64,000 nucleotides of DNA from Oenanthe sinensis (taxonomy: Eukaryota > Streptophyta > Magnoliopsida > Apiales > Apiaceae). The notes below the pieces were generated by a model, which saw nothing but the letters and a program-made list of their open reading frames with translations, did not search any database and was not told the origin of the DNA. Positions 1 to 12,709 of the stretch are shown here, in pieces (position 1 is the stretch's first letter; every line of letters starts with the position of its first letter). The stretch is from positions 14,286,001 through 14,350,000 of the forward strand of contig JAPMAC010000231.1 in the NCBI GenBank assembly GCA_028671895.1. The letters are read 5' to 3'. A program made the translations under genes and the position numbers.

Positions 1-860
1 TATTTATCTCTCCCACTAGTTCCTCTAAAACGACACTGCTCATGGGTTTATGGTTCATCATATAGTCATCCTCTAGAAATTTAGCATTGGTACTAATAAT
101 GACATCCCGATCCTTAGGACTATAAAATAAATATCCTTTCGTTCCCATGGGATAACCTACAAAAAGCCTTACTTCTGTACGAGATTCCAACTTAGTCACG
201 TTCATGTTCAACACAAGTGCTAGACAACCCCATATCCGAATATGTCTTAGACTAGGTTTTGAACCAGTCCATAATTCTTTTGGAGTCTTAGGAACTGACT
301 TAGAATGAACTAAATTCAAAAGATAAGCTGTTGTTTCTAAAGCATGTCCCCAAAACGACTTGGGTAATTCTGAATAACTCATCATCGATCTAACACTCTC
401 CAAAAGAGTATGATTCATTCTCTCTGCTACACCATTCTGTTGGGGTGTTCCAGATGCAGTCAACTGAGACATGATCCCATTCTTTGACAAGCAATCCCTA
501 AATTCTCCAAGCAAGTATTCGCCACCACGATCTGATCGTAATGACTTGATACATTTTCCATGTCGCTTCTCCGTTACAGTTTTGTACTCCTTGAACTTGT
601 CAAAGTACTCTAATTTACGGCGTAACAAATAAATGTATCCATATCTAGAATAATCATCAATAAAAGTGAAAAAATATTCATAACCACCTCTTGCTTGAAT
701 ATTCATGGTTCCACATAAATCAGTATGAACCAGTTCTAACACTTCTTTGGCTCTATTCTCCTTTGCCTTAAAAGACCTAGTGGTCATTTTACCTTCCAAG
801 CAGGATTCACAGTTATAGCTCTAGTTTTGCCAGGCGATTCAATCCGTCTGGCTCCACTGC
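1..860 (-). pseudogene. Element B integrase, C-terminal part (partial)
   Basis: Minus-strand translation across 1-650 gives integrase core signatures: LRSDRGGEYL near 510-545, SGTPQQNGVAERMNHTL near 405-460, then the region SFWGHALETTAYLLN and, close to the edge, a KLESRTEVRLFVGYPMGTKG stretch that normally leads to RT. Integrase joins the cDNA copy to chromosomal DNA. The reading is broken by stops and frameshifts, so no long ORF is open, and it continues off the window. It belongs to the same polyprotein as the next feature. Confidence 0.75.
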
Positions 861-863
861 CAA

Positions 864-1622
864 CTAGCCTAAAGGCCCATCTACTACCAGTCTTTGAATC
901 CTTCTCAAGTTAATATGACCTAATCTTAAGTGCCAAAGATATGTTTGGTTCAAAGAAGAAGGTTCCTTTCTTTTAGTAGTGATAGAATATGTGTTATTTA
1001 ACACCCTATGTTGTAGTTGCAGTGCAGGTTGATCAGGAGTAATTATGTATAAATTGTCTTGCAATGTACCAGAATATATAACTAGTTTATTCCTCATAAT
1101 AGAAACATTATGATCCAAACAAACATTATAACCATCCAAAGCAAGTTTAGAAACCGAAATTAAATTCCTTCTAAACGAAGGTACATAAAGAAAATTGTTC
1201 AAAACCAAAATCCTATCATCACCAAAAGATAAATTAACATCTCCCACTGCAACTACTGCTACTTTCATAGCATCTCCCATGAACACATATATCTCGCCAT
1301 CTCTAAGCATTCTGGATTGATGAAACCCCTGCATAAAATTAAATACATAATCAGTGGCTCCCATATCTACACACCAAGTGATCGTAGATATAGCCGCTAT
1401 ATATGTTTCTGTAACTAGAGAAAGAGATATACCAGTGTTATTTTTCTTCTTAGGAAGAGGACAATCCTGTTTCCAGTGACCCGACTGCTTACACCTGAAG
1501 CACTTGCCCTTGGGCTTTTTCACAGCACCGCCTTGAACTTCTTCAACTTTCACAACTTTCTGTGTCTGAGTCTTTTTCTTCTTCTTGGTTTTCGGCTTAG
1601 AAGAAGAAGGTTTCTCAGCCAC
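864..1622 (-). pseudogene. Element B gag C-terminus, protease and GAG-pre-integrase
   Basis: This open stretch of 252 codons starts with a lysine-rich segment, followed by a CCHC zinc knuckle (CFRCKQSGHWKQDC) near residues 41-54 that would bind retroelement RNA. A protease-like site WCVDMGATDYVF follows near residue 83; the usual copia motif is D-S-G-A, so the serine is replaced by methionine here. It ends with a GAG-pre-integrase signature (YLWHLRLGHINLRRIQRL). The leading methionine is internal to the polyprotein, and the N-terminal gag is in another frame at 1727-2299, so the element cannot make a full polyprotein without repair. Confidence 0.75.
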
Positions 1623-1726
1623 ATTGACTTGAACACTCTGCTGAAAAGTCCTTCAGCTGCCTGAAGTTCTGTCAGAAGTTCTACAAGACTATACATCCTC
1701 TTGTTTATAGTGTAATTCAAGCGGAA

Positions 1727-2299
1727 CTACTCAAAACTTTTGGGTAAACTCATAAGGATGATATCGATCTGGGTTTCCCCATCAACCTCGGCACCAAGGA
1801 TCTCCATCTCATTCAGATGTGACATCATCCTGAGAACATGATCCCTTATAGGTGCCCCTTCAGCCATCTGAGTGTTCATTAAATCTTTCATTGCTACTTG
1901 CCTTGCAGTCCTATTCTGATCTCCAAAAAGTTCTTTGAGATTAAAGAGCATATCTGAAGCAGTGACCATAGCCTGATGCTGATGCTACAAAACACCTGAC
2001 ATTGCTGCCAGAATGTAACATCGCAACATCTCATCAGCCTTAGTCCACTTATAATACTCCTTCTCAACTTCAGAATCATTCTCACCAGACTCCTCTGGCT
2101 TGAGTTCATTAATGCAAAATTTGTACTCCTCAGCAGTCAACACAATGTCCAAATTACGTTTCCATTCAATATAGTTAGGTCCAGTAAATTTGTTATCCTT
2201 AAGTATGGTAAAAAGTGGATTAAAGCCCATTATATCCTGAGAATCATACATATAACACATAATTAGATGGTGTTTAAAAAAAATTGGTTCCTCTAACAA
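1727..2299 (-). pseudogene. Element B gag N-terminal domain (UBN2-like)
   Basis: The minus strand encodes a copia gag in two overlapping frames. The first (1985-2299) contains DNKFTGPNYIEWKRNLDIVL, the conserved start of UBN2-type plant copia gag. The second (1727-1969) contains SDMLFNLKELFGDQNRTARQ, LMNTQMAEGAPIRDHVLRMM and LNEMEILGAEVDGETQ, the middle of the same domain. A frameshift and/or stop near 1970-1985 separates them, and another break lies before the zinc-knuckle ORF. Gag forms the virus-like particle. The most likely start is the ATG beginning MGFNPL near 2230. Confidence 0.75.
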
Positions 2300-3845
2300 T
2301 TATTTAAAATTAAAACACCAACACTTCAACACCATAGGTTTCTGGTATGCCACGTTAGGTGACTTATATACCACCTAAATTTATTTAAATATTATTTCGG
2401 TCTTACTACTAAATAATTAGCCACGTTAGGGTGGTCTATATTATTTTTCATAGCTAAGTGTATACCATTATTAAATCTTAAATTAATAATAAAAATAATA
2501 CCAAATGCGCCTTTTGACTATGATAAATTCTTGTTCCTAATAATAAGATACTACTAAAATTATAAATCTAAAGAGTATTCAGACTGACTGGCCAGGCCAG
2601 TGGAAGCATTGCCAAGAGACTAACCACTTTTATAGACACCAATCTAAATGGCCAGGTAAACTTCACGCTTTCCTAGACACCAATGCAAGAATACTCAAAG
2701 ATGTGTTATTTTAGATTCTCTTCCTAGTTGAGTGTGAAATCTATCAAAAAGAGGGTATCTTTTTATTATTTGAATTCTAAGAAACTTAGTACGCCACGTT
2801 GAGTGACATATGTACCTTCCAATATTCATAATTAATTTTAAAAGTTTGTTCTAGTAATTTCCATAACACTCTAGACACCATAAATTACATGCCACAATGA
2901 GTGACGTATACATAATTTATATTCACCTTAGTGTTAAATTACATACAAACAATAATGGAGACCATGGGATTTAATACCAAATTAATTCCCTCTCCCACTT
3001 AGTATTTTACTATGAGGATTTTATCTAGATGCATCGCCCTATGTCATTTTTTCGCAGTCCACATGTATCATAATAACAATACATATAACACATAACATAG
3101 TAGCATACTCATCATGATTAAAGCATAATAAAACAACCCTATGTCCATGTCGTTCTAGCATGCGAAGGGTTAGTATCACATGGCATAACAACACAAACAT
3201 GGAACACATAGTAGCAATAATCAAGATAAGCAAAAATTATGTAAAACACAATAAAAATACATCCACTATTATGGCCCCGAAAATAGTCTTCAAATTTATC
3301 CCTTGAAAATTTTCGAAAATCTTCAGGCACATGTTTGACTGCCTAAACGAGCTCAGAATGGCTTGAAAAATCTAGAGATGGTTCTCACCTCAGCCTGTAG
3401 GTCTCGTTCTTCCATTTCCGAAAAGATATTATTTGCCCCAATCAGATATCGTATGCAAAATCTGTAGCCAGAACAGCGAAGCAGCCACGAAAACAACATA
3501 TAGCAACAGAAGAACTTTGTTTCTCGCATCTTCGTTGATCAAACAATTACATACAATAAATACAACAGAAAAATCTATTCTATTACATCAGAGCATAATC
3601 TAGATTGAATATAATTCGAATTACAAGATTACAATCAGAATAGAAATCAAAACCAAAACTAATCATGATCAACCCTCATGATTTAATTTACAACCACGAT
3701 AAACCACGTGGGATCCAAAAATATAATTACAACCATGGCCATAATAGTGGATAACAACCTGTATCAAAAAACAATACAAGCCCACCACTATATACGTACA
3801 TAATTATGACATGGACATCATATCATATAACGCAGAATCCTAGAA
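2300..3845 (-). other. Element B untranslated leader between PBS and gag
   Basis: No convincing ORF lies in these 1.5 kb. The leader is AT-rich and carries four imperfect copies of a GCCACGTTAGGTGAC-TATA unit near 2349, 2421, 2793 and 2890 on the plus strand. A leader this long before gag is seen in some plant copia families. Short ORFs at 3039-3330 look like chance. Confidence 0.6.
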
Positions 3846-3848
3846 CCT

Positions 3849-3864
3849 GGCTCTTGATGCCAAT
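3849..3864 (-). other. Element B primer binding site
   Basis: Directly inside the LTR end, the minus strand reads TTGGCATCAAGAGCC. This resembles the initiator-Met PBS (TGGTATCAGAGC) with one substitution and one extra A. It would prime minus-strand DNA synthesis. Confidence 0.65.
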
Positions 3865-5019
3865 TGTTAGGACAATCGAATCATGATGCTACGTTTTATG
3901 ATATGAAAATGAACGAGTTTGAATAGAAAATTAACCTTAATCGTTACGGCGCAAGAGATTCAAATCCACGTCTTCTACTGTATTCATGTATTCACCTTGA
4001 GCGAAGTGTGGCCTTCGATCCTCCCAAGGTTGCCTCCCTTCTAGCTTTGAGATCTTGGAACCCTAGTTCTTGGTTGCCTCCTTGAATGGCTGCTCATAAA
4101 AACCCTAGTTTCCCACACTTAGCTAGAAGAGAATAAGATGAATATATAGGCTACAGTAGGGATCCTGGATAATTAGGTCGGGTCTTCCAATGACATTCTG
4201 GATCAAGCTCAATGTCATTAAATATTAATTCAATCCACTAAAGAATTAATATCTGCACTACCTCTCCTAATGCCGTAATTTAATTATTTAATTCGGCTCC
4301 AATATTATTTGCTTATTAAATTCCACATGTTTAAGATATCGAATGTCCATTAATTAAATTAATTTCTGATAATTAATTTAATCAATATCTTTTATCCTTG
4401 ATCATCCACTCAACCTTATAATTATGCAAGAACAAATCTGTCTGCAGGACTAAAGCATAATTATCTTTATGAGCTTTCAAGAGGAAATCATCACCCGAAT
4501 ATTTTCGGACACGGTTTCCTTTTATAGTCAATATCCCACTCTGTATGCAATGTCATTGTCCAAAACATAATATTGTGATTAACAAAAAATCACATCACAT
4601 ATGAATCAAAACATGTGCATTGCATACAAGTGTCAATCACTGTATCCGAATTAAGAACCTAAGCAATAATAATATTATAGAATCTTAGTTCTTCTTTATT
4701 GTCATAATAGAAGAACAATTCTAATATTTTAATCCCGTTCAATATACATAAAGCATACAAGTATTATTCAATAATCAAGATAGATTATTACTGAATAATA
4801 CTTCAGTCATTCCAGTAGTTTGTTTAATTCTACTTAGATATTGAACCTTTATTATTATTATATATAGACACTAACAATCCAATCTTCTGTTATCCCATTT
4901 GATACTAGATTATCCACAATATATAATATACAAACAATGTTAAAATATGCATTCAAGATTCTCAATAAAAAGGACAATGTCATATACTTCAAACAAATAG
5001 TTCAGTATACACCCTAATA
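3865..5019 (-). repeat. Element B 5' LTR
   Basis: On the minus strand the LTR begins TATTAGGGTGTATACTG (TG mutated to TA) and ends CTAACA beside the PBS, 1155 bp in all. An internal GTGTCTATATATAATAA block near 4860 resembles another LTR-like end (plus CTAACA at 4871-4876). The longer version is preferred because element A's coding sequence resumes exactly at 5020. The other copy of the LTR lies left of the window. Confidence 0.7.
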
Positions 5020-6660
5020 GTTTCTTGTAACTGTACCAGTTTCATCCATTTTATTCCTGAATACCTATTTTGTACCAATAAAAGATTTGTTCTTTGATTT
5101 GGGCACCAACTTCCATACCTTGTTTCTTTCAAACTGATTCAACTCTTCTCTCTAGCTATTACCCAATCAGGATCATTCAAGGCTTCTTCAATCCTTTTTT
5201 GTTCTTCTTCAGACTGGAAGCTGTTATACAAGCATTCATTTTGAGTTGCACTTCTAGTTTTGACACCATCATTTGCATTGCCAATAATCAACTCAAAGGG
5301 ATGACTTTTGGTCCATTTCCTTTATGGATGTAAACTTGTCCTTGAGGATGATGCTTCATGATCATTAGAATTATTATGATCATTGTGATGTGATTGAGTG
5401 GTTGAGAACCCTCTCCATGAGATGGACACTCTACTTGAAGATTGTTGAGCAGAGTTATTACCCATTGATTGGTTATCAATTGATGTATTATCAGTCGATT
5501 GATGATCATCAACTGATAAGTTATCTGTTGGTGTATTGACATCAATTGATGATGAATTTCTGGGTACTTGATTCCTTAGAATTTCCACTTCATCATCACT
5601 TTCTTCACCATTACCAGTTGATCCATTCTCAAAATGCAAAGGGTCATGGTATCCTTCATCAAGCATCCCTTGAATCTTCTTGTCATCAAAGACTACATGT
5701 ATAGATTTCATAACAATGTGTAATCTTAGATTGTAGACTCTGTACTTCATACCCAACAATTATTGGCTCATTAGCTTTGGCTTCAAATTTTCCCAAATTT
5801 TCATCTGGATTCCTTAGGACAAAACATTTGCAGCCAAAGACATGAAGAAAATTTACTGTTGGCTTCTTGTCTTTCTTCATCAATTGATATGGATTTTGCC
5901 TTGTAGTTGATTGACCATGAAGATATTCTAAATATAGCATGAAATATTAATTGCTTCTGCCCAAAAATATATGGGTAATTTGGCTTCTTCCGACATAGTT
6001 CTAGCAGCTTCAATCAAGGTTCTATTTTTCCTTTCAACAATTCCATTCTGTTGGGGGTTCTAGGAGCAGAGAAATGATGAGTGATACCTTTTTCTTGACA
6101 GAATCCTGTCATTGTTGCATTCTTAAATTCGGTACCATTATCACTCCTTATCTTCTTGACCTTCCATTCAGTACCATTTTCAACATTCTTCACATGATTG
6201 TTAATAAATTTGTTTGCCTCATCCTTGGAATGTAAGAAATGTACCCATGTTTATCTTGTGAAGTCATCCACAATTAGTAAGGCATATTTCTTTTTGGAAA
6301 TAGACATAATGTTAACAGGACCAAATAAATCCATGTGCAATAATTCCAAAGGCTTGTCAATTTATGATTCTGGCATTGACTTAAATGATGCTTTCTTTTG
6401 CTTTACCTTTTGACAAGCATCACATAGACCATCCTTGGTGAATTCTATCTGTGAAATGCCTCTAACCAAATTCTTTCTAACCAATTGATTCATGGCTTTT
6501 AAATTTAGATGGGCCAGCTTCTTCTACCAAATCTAACTTTTATCTGTGTTGGCCTTGCTTAGTAGACATGTCATTGAATTTGCCTTCACAGAATTGAAAT
6601 CAGTCACATAGACATTTCCTTTTCTTCCTCCAGTTAAGAGAATTTCACCAGATTCTTTAT
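5020..6660 (-). pseudogene. Element A integrase and beginning of reverse transcriptase
   Basis: The minus-strand reading goes from GAG-pre-integrase remnants near 6480 through integrase core remnants (a PQQNGIVERK-like stretch near 6030-6060 and the region at 5686-5940 with KKDKKPTVNFLHVFGCKCFV) to a serine/asparagine-rich linker (5322-5600) and the start of RT near 5280-5020 (WVFRNKMDETGTVTRN). Several frameshifts split it. RT stops at 5020 where element B is inserted; the rest is presumably beyond the window's left edge. The linker encodes repeated S-I-D-N-like units because the DNA carries ATCAATTGAT-like motifs (see findings). Confidence 0.75.
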
Positions 6661-7585
6661 TGTCTATGATGCATGATCCAGTTTAAAACCACATACTATT
6701 TCCATTATCACACAATTGACTAATGCTTAATAAATTATGCTTTAATCCATCAACTAGTGCTACAGGTTCAATGATAAAATTTTCACTTGCAATAGAGCCA
6801 TAACCCAGAGTAAAAACTTTGTTGTTATCTCCAAAAATAACTCTTGGGCCAGCCTTTTCCACAAACTTTGTGAGCAATGATATATCTCCTGTCATGCTTA
6901 TAGAACATCTATGTCTAGATACCAGAGATTTTTCCTCCTGTTTCCCTGCACACAATTAAAAACAATCAAGTTATTTTTGGTACCCAAGTTGCCTTGGGTC
7001 CTCTTTTATTAGTTGTAGTATGAGCATTGGTTTCCAACTTTTGTTCCTTTTGTTTTGATGGGTTTAAATCCACTTTAACTTTGGGAGTTAAGTTTTGGGG
7101 CTTAAACACCTTAGAACTCATAATAGAATTATCAAGCATGTTTGCAAGATTATTATCAGCCATACACATGTTCCATGATATTCCAGGCATATTCATATTT
7201 GCATATGCAAAGAGTGGATTGTACATGTATGTAAATTGTGCATATGGCATGTGAGCATGTGGTGCAACTAAATTAGATGACATGACATTCATCAGCATAT
7301 GATTGGAAATCATGGCATTTGCAGACATAGTATGTGCATTCAAATCATTTACTGGTATAAAAAATTTTTCTTTCTTGCAATGCATAGATAAATGATTTAC
7401 ACTACCACATTTAGCACAAACCTTTCTAGGTGCATACATATCAAGAGTGTAATTATTTTACTTGTTTATGCCTACCTTTCCATTCCTATTCTTTTTCTTT
7501 TCCTAAGACTTAGGTTGAGTGACTTCAATAGGTGATATCTCTTCTAGTTTGACTTTTAACTATTTCTTAGATAAGCTACAAATAT
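6661..7585 (-). pseudogene. Element A gag C-terminus (zinc knuckle 2) and protease region
   Basis: The 157-codon stretch 6966-7439 contains a second CCHC knuckle (CAKCGSVNHLSMHC, about 7378-7422), a methionine/asparagine-rich segment, and ends in TWVPK, the same gag end seen in elements C and D. Protease and GAG-pre-integrase follow in another frame at 6683-6955 (SMTGDISLLTKFVEKAGP, then LVDGLKHNLLSISQL). The catalytic D-S-G part is scrambled by a frameshift near 6930. The upstream part of gag is at 35.0-36.7 kb, separated by the Tekay insertion at 7586. Confidence 0.75.
7581..7585. repeat. Target-site duplication of Tekay element, left copy
   Basis: AATAT immediately before the Tekay 5' LTR; the same five bases follow the 3' LTR at 35030-35034. 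Confidence 0.9.
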
Positions 7586-10500
7586 TGTAATGACCTGAAT
7601 TTTTGTAACTTTTTAAAACCTTGATGAATAGTGATTCTAAGGATTTAGGAAAAACGTTTTAGCCCACAATAGGTAAGTGATGGAATATTCGAAATCCAAA
7701 GTTGTAATATTGTTGTATGGAATAAATGAGTGAATGTAAAAGTCATCAGAATTCAAAGATTTTCACTTTTATTATTTGATTCGTAATTCATGAGATATCG
7801 AGGAATACGAAAATTATATTATGGTCGGGAGTATTATAATTTAGAAATATTATGGTTATAATAGAATTAAATTTTTTGGAATATTACGGGTTCACCCTAA
7901 GAAATTCTTACTATGTAACGTTTTCGGAATTAACCACACTTTACAAGAAGGAGTAAGTGATGAATGTTGGGTGACAAGTAATTGCACAAAAGCCATGCAA
8001 ACCCCATGCAAACTAGAAGAGTTGGCAACCAAATGGAAGTAACCAAACAAGAACTAGACAGTTACTACCAAACCCAACCAAGGTAGAATAGTTTTATAAA
8101 GTAAAAAGGGAAGTATACTATGCATAGCCTAGGCCACACTTGGAAGTACCATGAAAGGACTTAAGCCATACCTTGAAAATACTACCACTTAACATTACAT
8201 ATCATTACACTTGAGCTAAATACAAGTATTCAAGAAAAAAAAATCTTTCTCTCCCTCTCAATTGCTCCATTCGGCAAAATAAGAAAAAAAGGAGAAATGA
8301 AGATTCAAAAGTGCAACTTATCTCATCCATAAATCACAAGATTTTAACCATAGCTTCCATAATTCATAACTAAGGTATTTATAAATTTTCATGGCCATCC
8401 AACAAAGATTTCATAGTTAAAACATTGCTCAAAGATGAGCATGAATAGTGGTGAATAGTAACCATTTTTGTGTTCTTGATGTTTTCTTGTAAGATCAAAG
8501 CTTTTAAGGTATTTAACAAACACCCACCAAGGATCCTAGGCTCTAGTTAAGTGTTATCAAGCTTCAAGAAAGGTATGAACATCCTCTACCCTTGTGATTA
8601 TTTTTAAGTTGCAAGAAAGAAAAGTTAGTATATGAAAGTATGGTTATGTTTTGGTACTTTAGTAGAAAGATGAATATGTTTTGTGGATGACTTTGGTGAA
8701 ATGATGTTGGTTGTAAGTTATGGAAGGGATAGCTTTCATGAGATGTTAAAATTAATGTGATAATGTTATGATGGTTAGGTCCGTTATTAATGGATTAACA
8801 TAGTTAAATCCGGAGAACGTTTCGTTTATAGCCATTGTAATTCTCATTTACTTTTAGACTCATTTTAACCATTAATCCCGAAATGAAAATGTACAGGACC
8901 TTATCACCACTAACCATGATTGTGTAGATCTTGTTTCATAGTTCGTTTTGGCACTTGAATTGTGTTATCTCGATTTAGGTTTAAGAGAAAAGCTAGGTTT
9001 AGTGGAAATAGCCAAAATGATCAAATTGCTCCATTGTACTCACTTTGGAGACATAAATGAATCACTTAAACATTATCAAATTTTTGGAAATTTGGAGGTT
9101 AAGTAATTTGGACAGTTGTGAAGGTCTCTGAAAAATTTTAAGTGCATATGATAATGTTTCAATTTTATAAAAATATAGAAGCTAAGGCTGTACAAGTGAA
9201 ATTCTTTTAGTGGTGTACTTGAAAAAGTGAATTATAAGAAATAGTTCAATAAAGTGGAATTAGAATAGATCATGGGTCAATTATTTAAACTTAAGTGATT
9301 AATATGTATCCTTACGATAGAGCGGATCTAGAATGAGACGTCTAAAATGTGTCGGAGTTCTGTTAATGCGTGCGCATTGAACGATAATTTAGTTACTCGG
9401 GTAACGAATCGTACGTTCTATTTTATTTTATAGATCGGTCCAACCAATTCACGAACCCCTATTATCCCAAGGACACTAAACAAGTTTTCCCAACCTTATA
9501 TTTTTATTTTCAAAAGGTTATATTCTTGAGTTTGTATATGAAATTAAATTATGCTTATCCAAGTTTTTGAAACCTGTACTCTATATACAACTGTTGTGTT
9601 TAAAAACTATTGATATTGTGATATAACTGCTTATTGGAATTACGAACTAATTTAAACGTTGTTGAATCTTTCGTCATATGTTTTGGTTTATATGCTATAA
9701 GGTATTATATGTATAAACCGGTGTATATATAAAGGTTCTAAGAGTAGAGCGAGTTTTCGTATTTTCAAACATAGACCGGGAGTCAGAAGTATTATTCTGA
9801 ATACAATCGTAACCCGGACGTTGTTGGAGACAAATTATTTTAAATAACGATTAAAAATATTCCAATAATTATATTTTGAATATTTTTATTGATAAATATT
9901 TTAAATAGCGTTAATAAATATTATTTCAATATTTATTTAATTAATGAATATTATTACGAATATGTATTTAAGAAGGTTTATTAATTATTTATCCATTTAC
10001 TAAATATTATTTAATTATTTATTAAATATTCTAAATTGATTTAAAAATTATTTGATGTCTTTAGTAATTATTTGAAATATTTTTGACCTTCAGAAAATTT
10101 ATTTAAATATAGCTGGGGTTCCCAGATATTTAATTTATATTTTTATAATTCTTTAAATAAGAATAAAATATTCTCTGACTTATCAAAAATTGGGAATCCA
10201 GTCTAGGAAATAAATAAATGATTTACTTTTTTGAATACGAGTGTGTTTTAGGATCACTGCCCTATTGTGGTCAGGGTTTTCAACTTGTCAAAATCAAGAG
10301 ATTTTTCGATTAACTCTCAGGTTGTGATTTTCAAATGATTTTCATTCCTTAATATATGAGATCAGTTGACGGAGGTCAACATACACATTGTGATAATATT
10401 ACTTCCCCAAGTATTCTGGAAGTAATTGTTCAGAGATAGATAAATCTATTAACAAGTATTTTATACTTGGAAACTAGGATTAAATTTCGGTTCTAGATTT

Positions 10501-11455
10501 ATAGATTGTTCCAGTGGACTAGGAGATATAGCATAAGTGGCCGAGTGACGTACGACCTAGCACTTTGGCCCTTATGCGGTCTAGGGTGATACCCAATAAT
10601 GGTAGAGAACGTCATTGGCTCTCCCTTCTACATATAGAGAAACAACAAGAGTTGTTGTATGTTGCGACTGATCATCGTGTATATACGGTAGAAGCATGTT
10701 GAAATGCTCTGGATATAGTCCCATATTCCAATTAGAATTGTGCTGCAACATCGTAATAAAATCCTAAGAGCTGAGTTACCGAGGGTGTTGTCAGTGATTG
10801 ACATCTAGATATTCCTTCTTACTCGTTCGAGTTGTTTTGATGAAAAGTTTGTTTATTTTAAAAACTTAAGAAGATGTTTGATGTGCGCCCAATCTTTACA
10901 AATTTCTAAAATGATTAGAAAGAATATATTTGTAATTTAATTTGATTATTGGACTATATTGTTCACTCTTGCTTTCCTTATATATCACAACACAACAGGT
11001 CAGAAGAATGCCCCGTATGAGACTCACAGCGAGGAAGCGCGTGGGCAACGCACACGCTTTTCGTAGATTCTTCTCAGCTCTACATCAGGTGGGGAGTAGG
11101 AGTAGTATAGGGTTGCAGCTGCTTTTGGTATACCTTATTTATAAGCATGACTTACGTAAACTTATTAAGAAAAACAAATGTTAAGCGAACAATATTGTTT
11201 CAAGTAGAAACTGTATTGATTCCATAAGTCTAGTACTTTCCTTTTTGCGTTGTAATAACTCTAACTCTGATGGATCATATACCTGCTAATTATTAATGTC
11301 GTTATGAGACTATAATCAGTGTGTGTGCATATATGAACTGTGGGGTCACTGCAGGTGAAGAAGTATTATTTGTGATTTAAGTATTAAGTGGTAAACAACT
11401 GGAAAAAGATAGCGTAACGGCTCAGATCTCCAACCCCGGATCAAGGGGCATCACA
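7586..11455 (+). repeat. Tekay 5' LTR
   Basis: The LTR is 3870 bp, begins TGTAATGACC and ends GGCATCACA. Over the first 245 bp it differs from the 3' LTR at about 26 positions, mostly transitions, suggesting an old insertion. It contains AT-rich stretches (9830-10180) and a 58-codon ORF (11008-11184) that is also open in the 3' LTR. Confidence 0.9.
11008..11184 (+). CDS. Small basic ORF in Tekay 5' LTR (unknown)
   Basis: The 58-codon ORF starts MPRMRLTARKRVGN, is rich in arginine and lysine, and has a hydrophobic stretch (LQLLLVYLIY) near residues 38-47. Its counterpart in the other LTR (34574-34750) has exactly the same length and no stop despite many substitutions. Its start resembles the gag start of this element (MPPRCMRTRAHP), and a CAGGTGGGG sequence inside it (about 11085-11093) looks like a splice donor, so it may be a spliced leader exon. 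No function is recognised; chance conservation is possible. Confidence 0.35.
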   Translation: MPRMRLTARKRVGNAHAFRRFFSALHQVGSRSSIGLQLLLVYLIYKHDLRKLIKKNKC

Positions 11456-11459
11456 GATA

Positions 11460-11471
11460 TGGTATCAGAGC
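11460..11471 (+). other. Tekay primer binding site
   Basis: TGGTATCAGAGC, complementary to the 3' end of plant initiator-methionine tRNA, lies four bases after the LTR end. Confidence 0.9.
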
Positions 11472-11649
11472 GAAGTATTATAACTCTAAAAAACAATAGC
11501 GAGCTAAGAACGATAAATCCAACCATAATAATTATAATAAAGAACTCTCGTCGAGTTCATTGTCGGACTACCGGATGTAGTATTGGCATTAAAACTCGCA
11601 AGAGAACTTTCAACCCTAATTAGTAACATCCATTCTGGTATGTTATAGG

Positions 11650-12350
11650 TACCCGAGGCCCGGGAGGCTGACGAGTTTGAGGTACAGCATGATGCTGCAT
11701 TACTAGAGCTGGTCGAAGACTTTATGGATATCCCAGGTGATGATGGGAGGAGGTTCCGGAGGAGGAGCCAGCGGAGGACCCAAGTGATAGCCCCTAGGAT
11801 GCCACGGTGATTTTCCTACTTATTCTACTGTAGCTGAGGATGAGCCTGTTGATGATGCTATCATCTAGAGGGACATAGAGATGTACCCCCTTCCTGCTGT
11901 GAGGTCTCGTACCCCACTGATGCCCCCACTGAGTCCCTTTTCCTCCGAGGATGATTTCGAGGAGTTTAACCCTGAGGGACCAGAGCCAGATATGGCCATG
12001 CCCGCCGATCCAGATACCCCACCTCCCCTGTCCCTAGGAGTACTCGTGCCTATCCATGAGTACATGACAGACAGCTTCACTACATAGAATACCATGGCAG
12101 ATGCCCGCATAGATGAGCTGAGGGGTCAGCTAGCCGCTGAGCGCGAGCTCAGGTATACCAGGGAGGTATGAGATTGGCTACTCTCTAGTAGGTGAGACTT
12201 GCAATCACGAGGATAGAGGAGTGAACGCGTGTCCGCATGAGGAGTTTGCCTACCCAGGTTGAAAGATTAGTGAGTTTGAAGGAGGCTGATTCGATTTGGA
12301 CGGATGCTATGACATAGGTGTGGGATCTGACCCATCTCGTGGAGGAGCCA
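11650..12350 (+). pseudogene. Broken GC-rich ORF upstream of Tekay gag
   Basis: Between PBS and gag is a GC-rich, coding-looking tract that contrasts with the AT-rich surroundings. Fragments read EADEFEVQHDAALLELVEDF (near 11665-11725), MYPLPAVRSRTPLMPPLSPF (11881-11940), and IDELRGQLAAERELRY (near 12107-12155), which is coiled-coil-like. Acidic and proline-rich segments alternate. A TTATAG sequence just before 11650 could be a splice acceptor. Stops and frameshifts break it. I do not recognise the family; position and style suggest an accessory ORF of this Tekay family. Confidence 0.45.
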
Positions 12351-12351
12351 T

Positions 12352-12635
12352 GATGAGGGGGCATGTAGCCTAGCTTTTGATACGGATGGTAGTGGTATCG
12401 TCATTTTATGAGATGCGGTAGTTATGTAGTAGTTTCCTTTTTTCCGGTCATTTGATATGCATGATGATTTGTATTAGTGATGTTTTCGGCTATATATTCC
12501 GTTTATTAAACTCCAAATTACTGTACCTTGCGACCTGGTGTCTCCACTTGTATATATTTTATGTATTCAGTTTCTTAATTCCCTGTTGTTATATATTTTA
12601 TATACCCTGTTATAATGACTGTTGTGGATTATCTG

Positions 12636-12709
<74 letters not shown>

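Larger units (their letters stand above)
1..5019 (-). mobile_element. Ty1/copia element B, partial, inserted in element A
   Basis: Reading on the minus strand gives, from right to left, an LTR (3865-5019), a PBS, a 1.5 kb leader, gag, a zinc knuckle, protease, and integrase running off the left edge. The rest of pol and the second LTR are outside the window. The right edge is placed at 5019 because element A's RT reading (DETGTVTRN) resumes immediately at 5020, and a possible TSD there is GTTTC (5020-5024). The partner TSD lies outside the window and cannot be checked. Gag and integrase style differ from the Sirevirus-like elements here; Tork- or TAR-like is a guess. Confidence 0.8.

Noticed and set aside
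3865..4876. Shorter LTR for element B ending at CTAACA (4871-4876)
   Set aside because: It would leave 143 bp unexplained, while element A coding resumes exactly at 5020 and TATTAGGGTGTATACTG is a typical copia LTR start.
11460..11471. TGGTATCAGAGC sites as tRNA genes
   Set aside because: They are primer binding sites complementary to tRNA; no cloverleaf sequence surrounds them.
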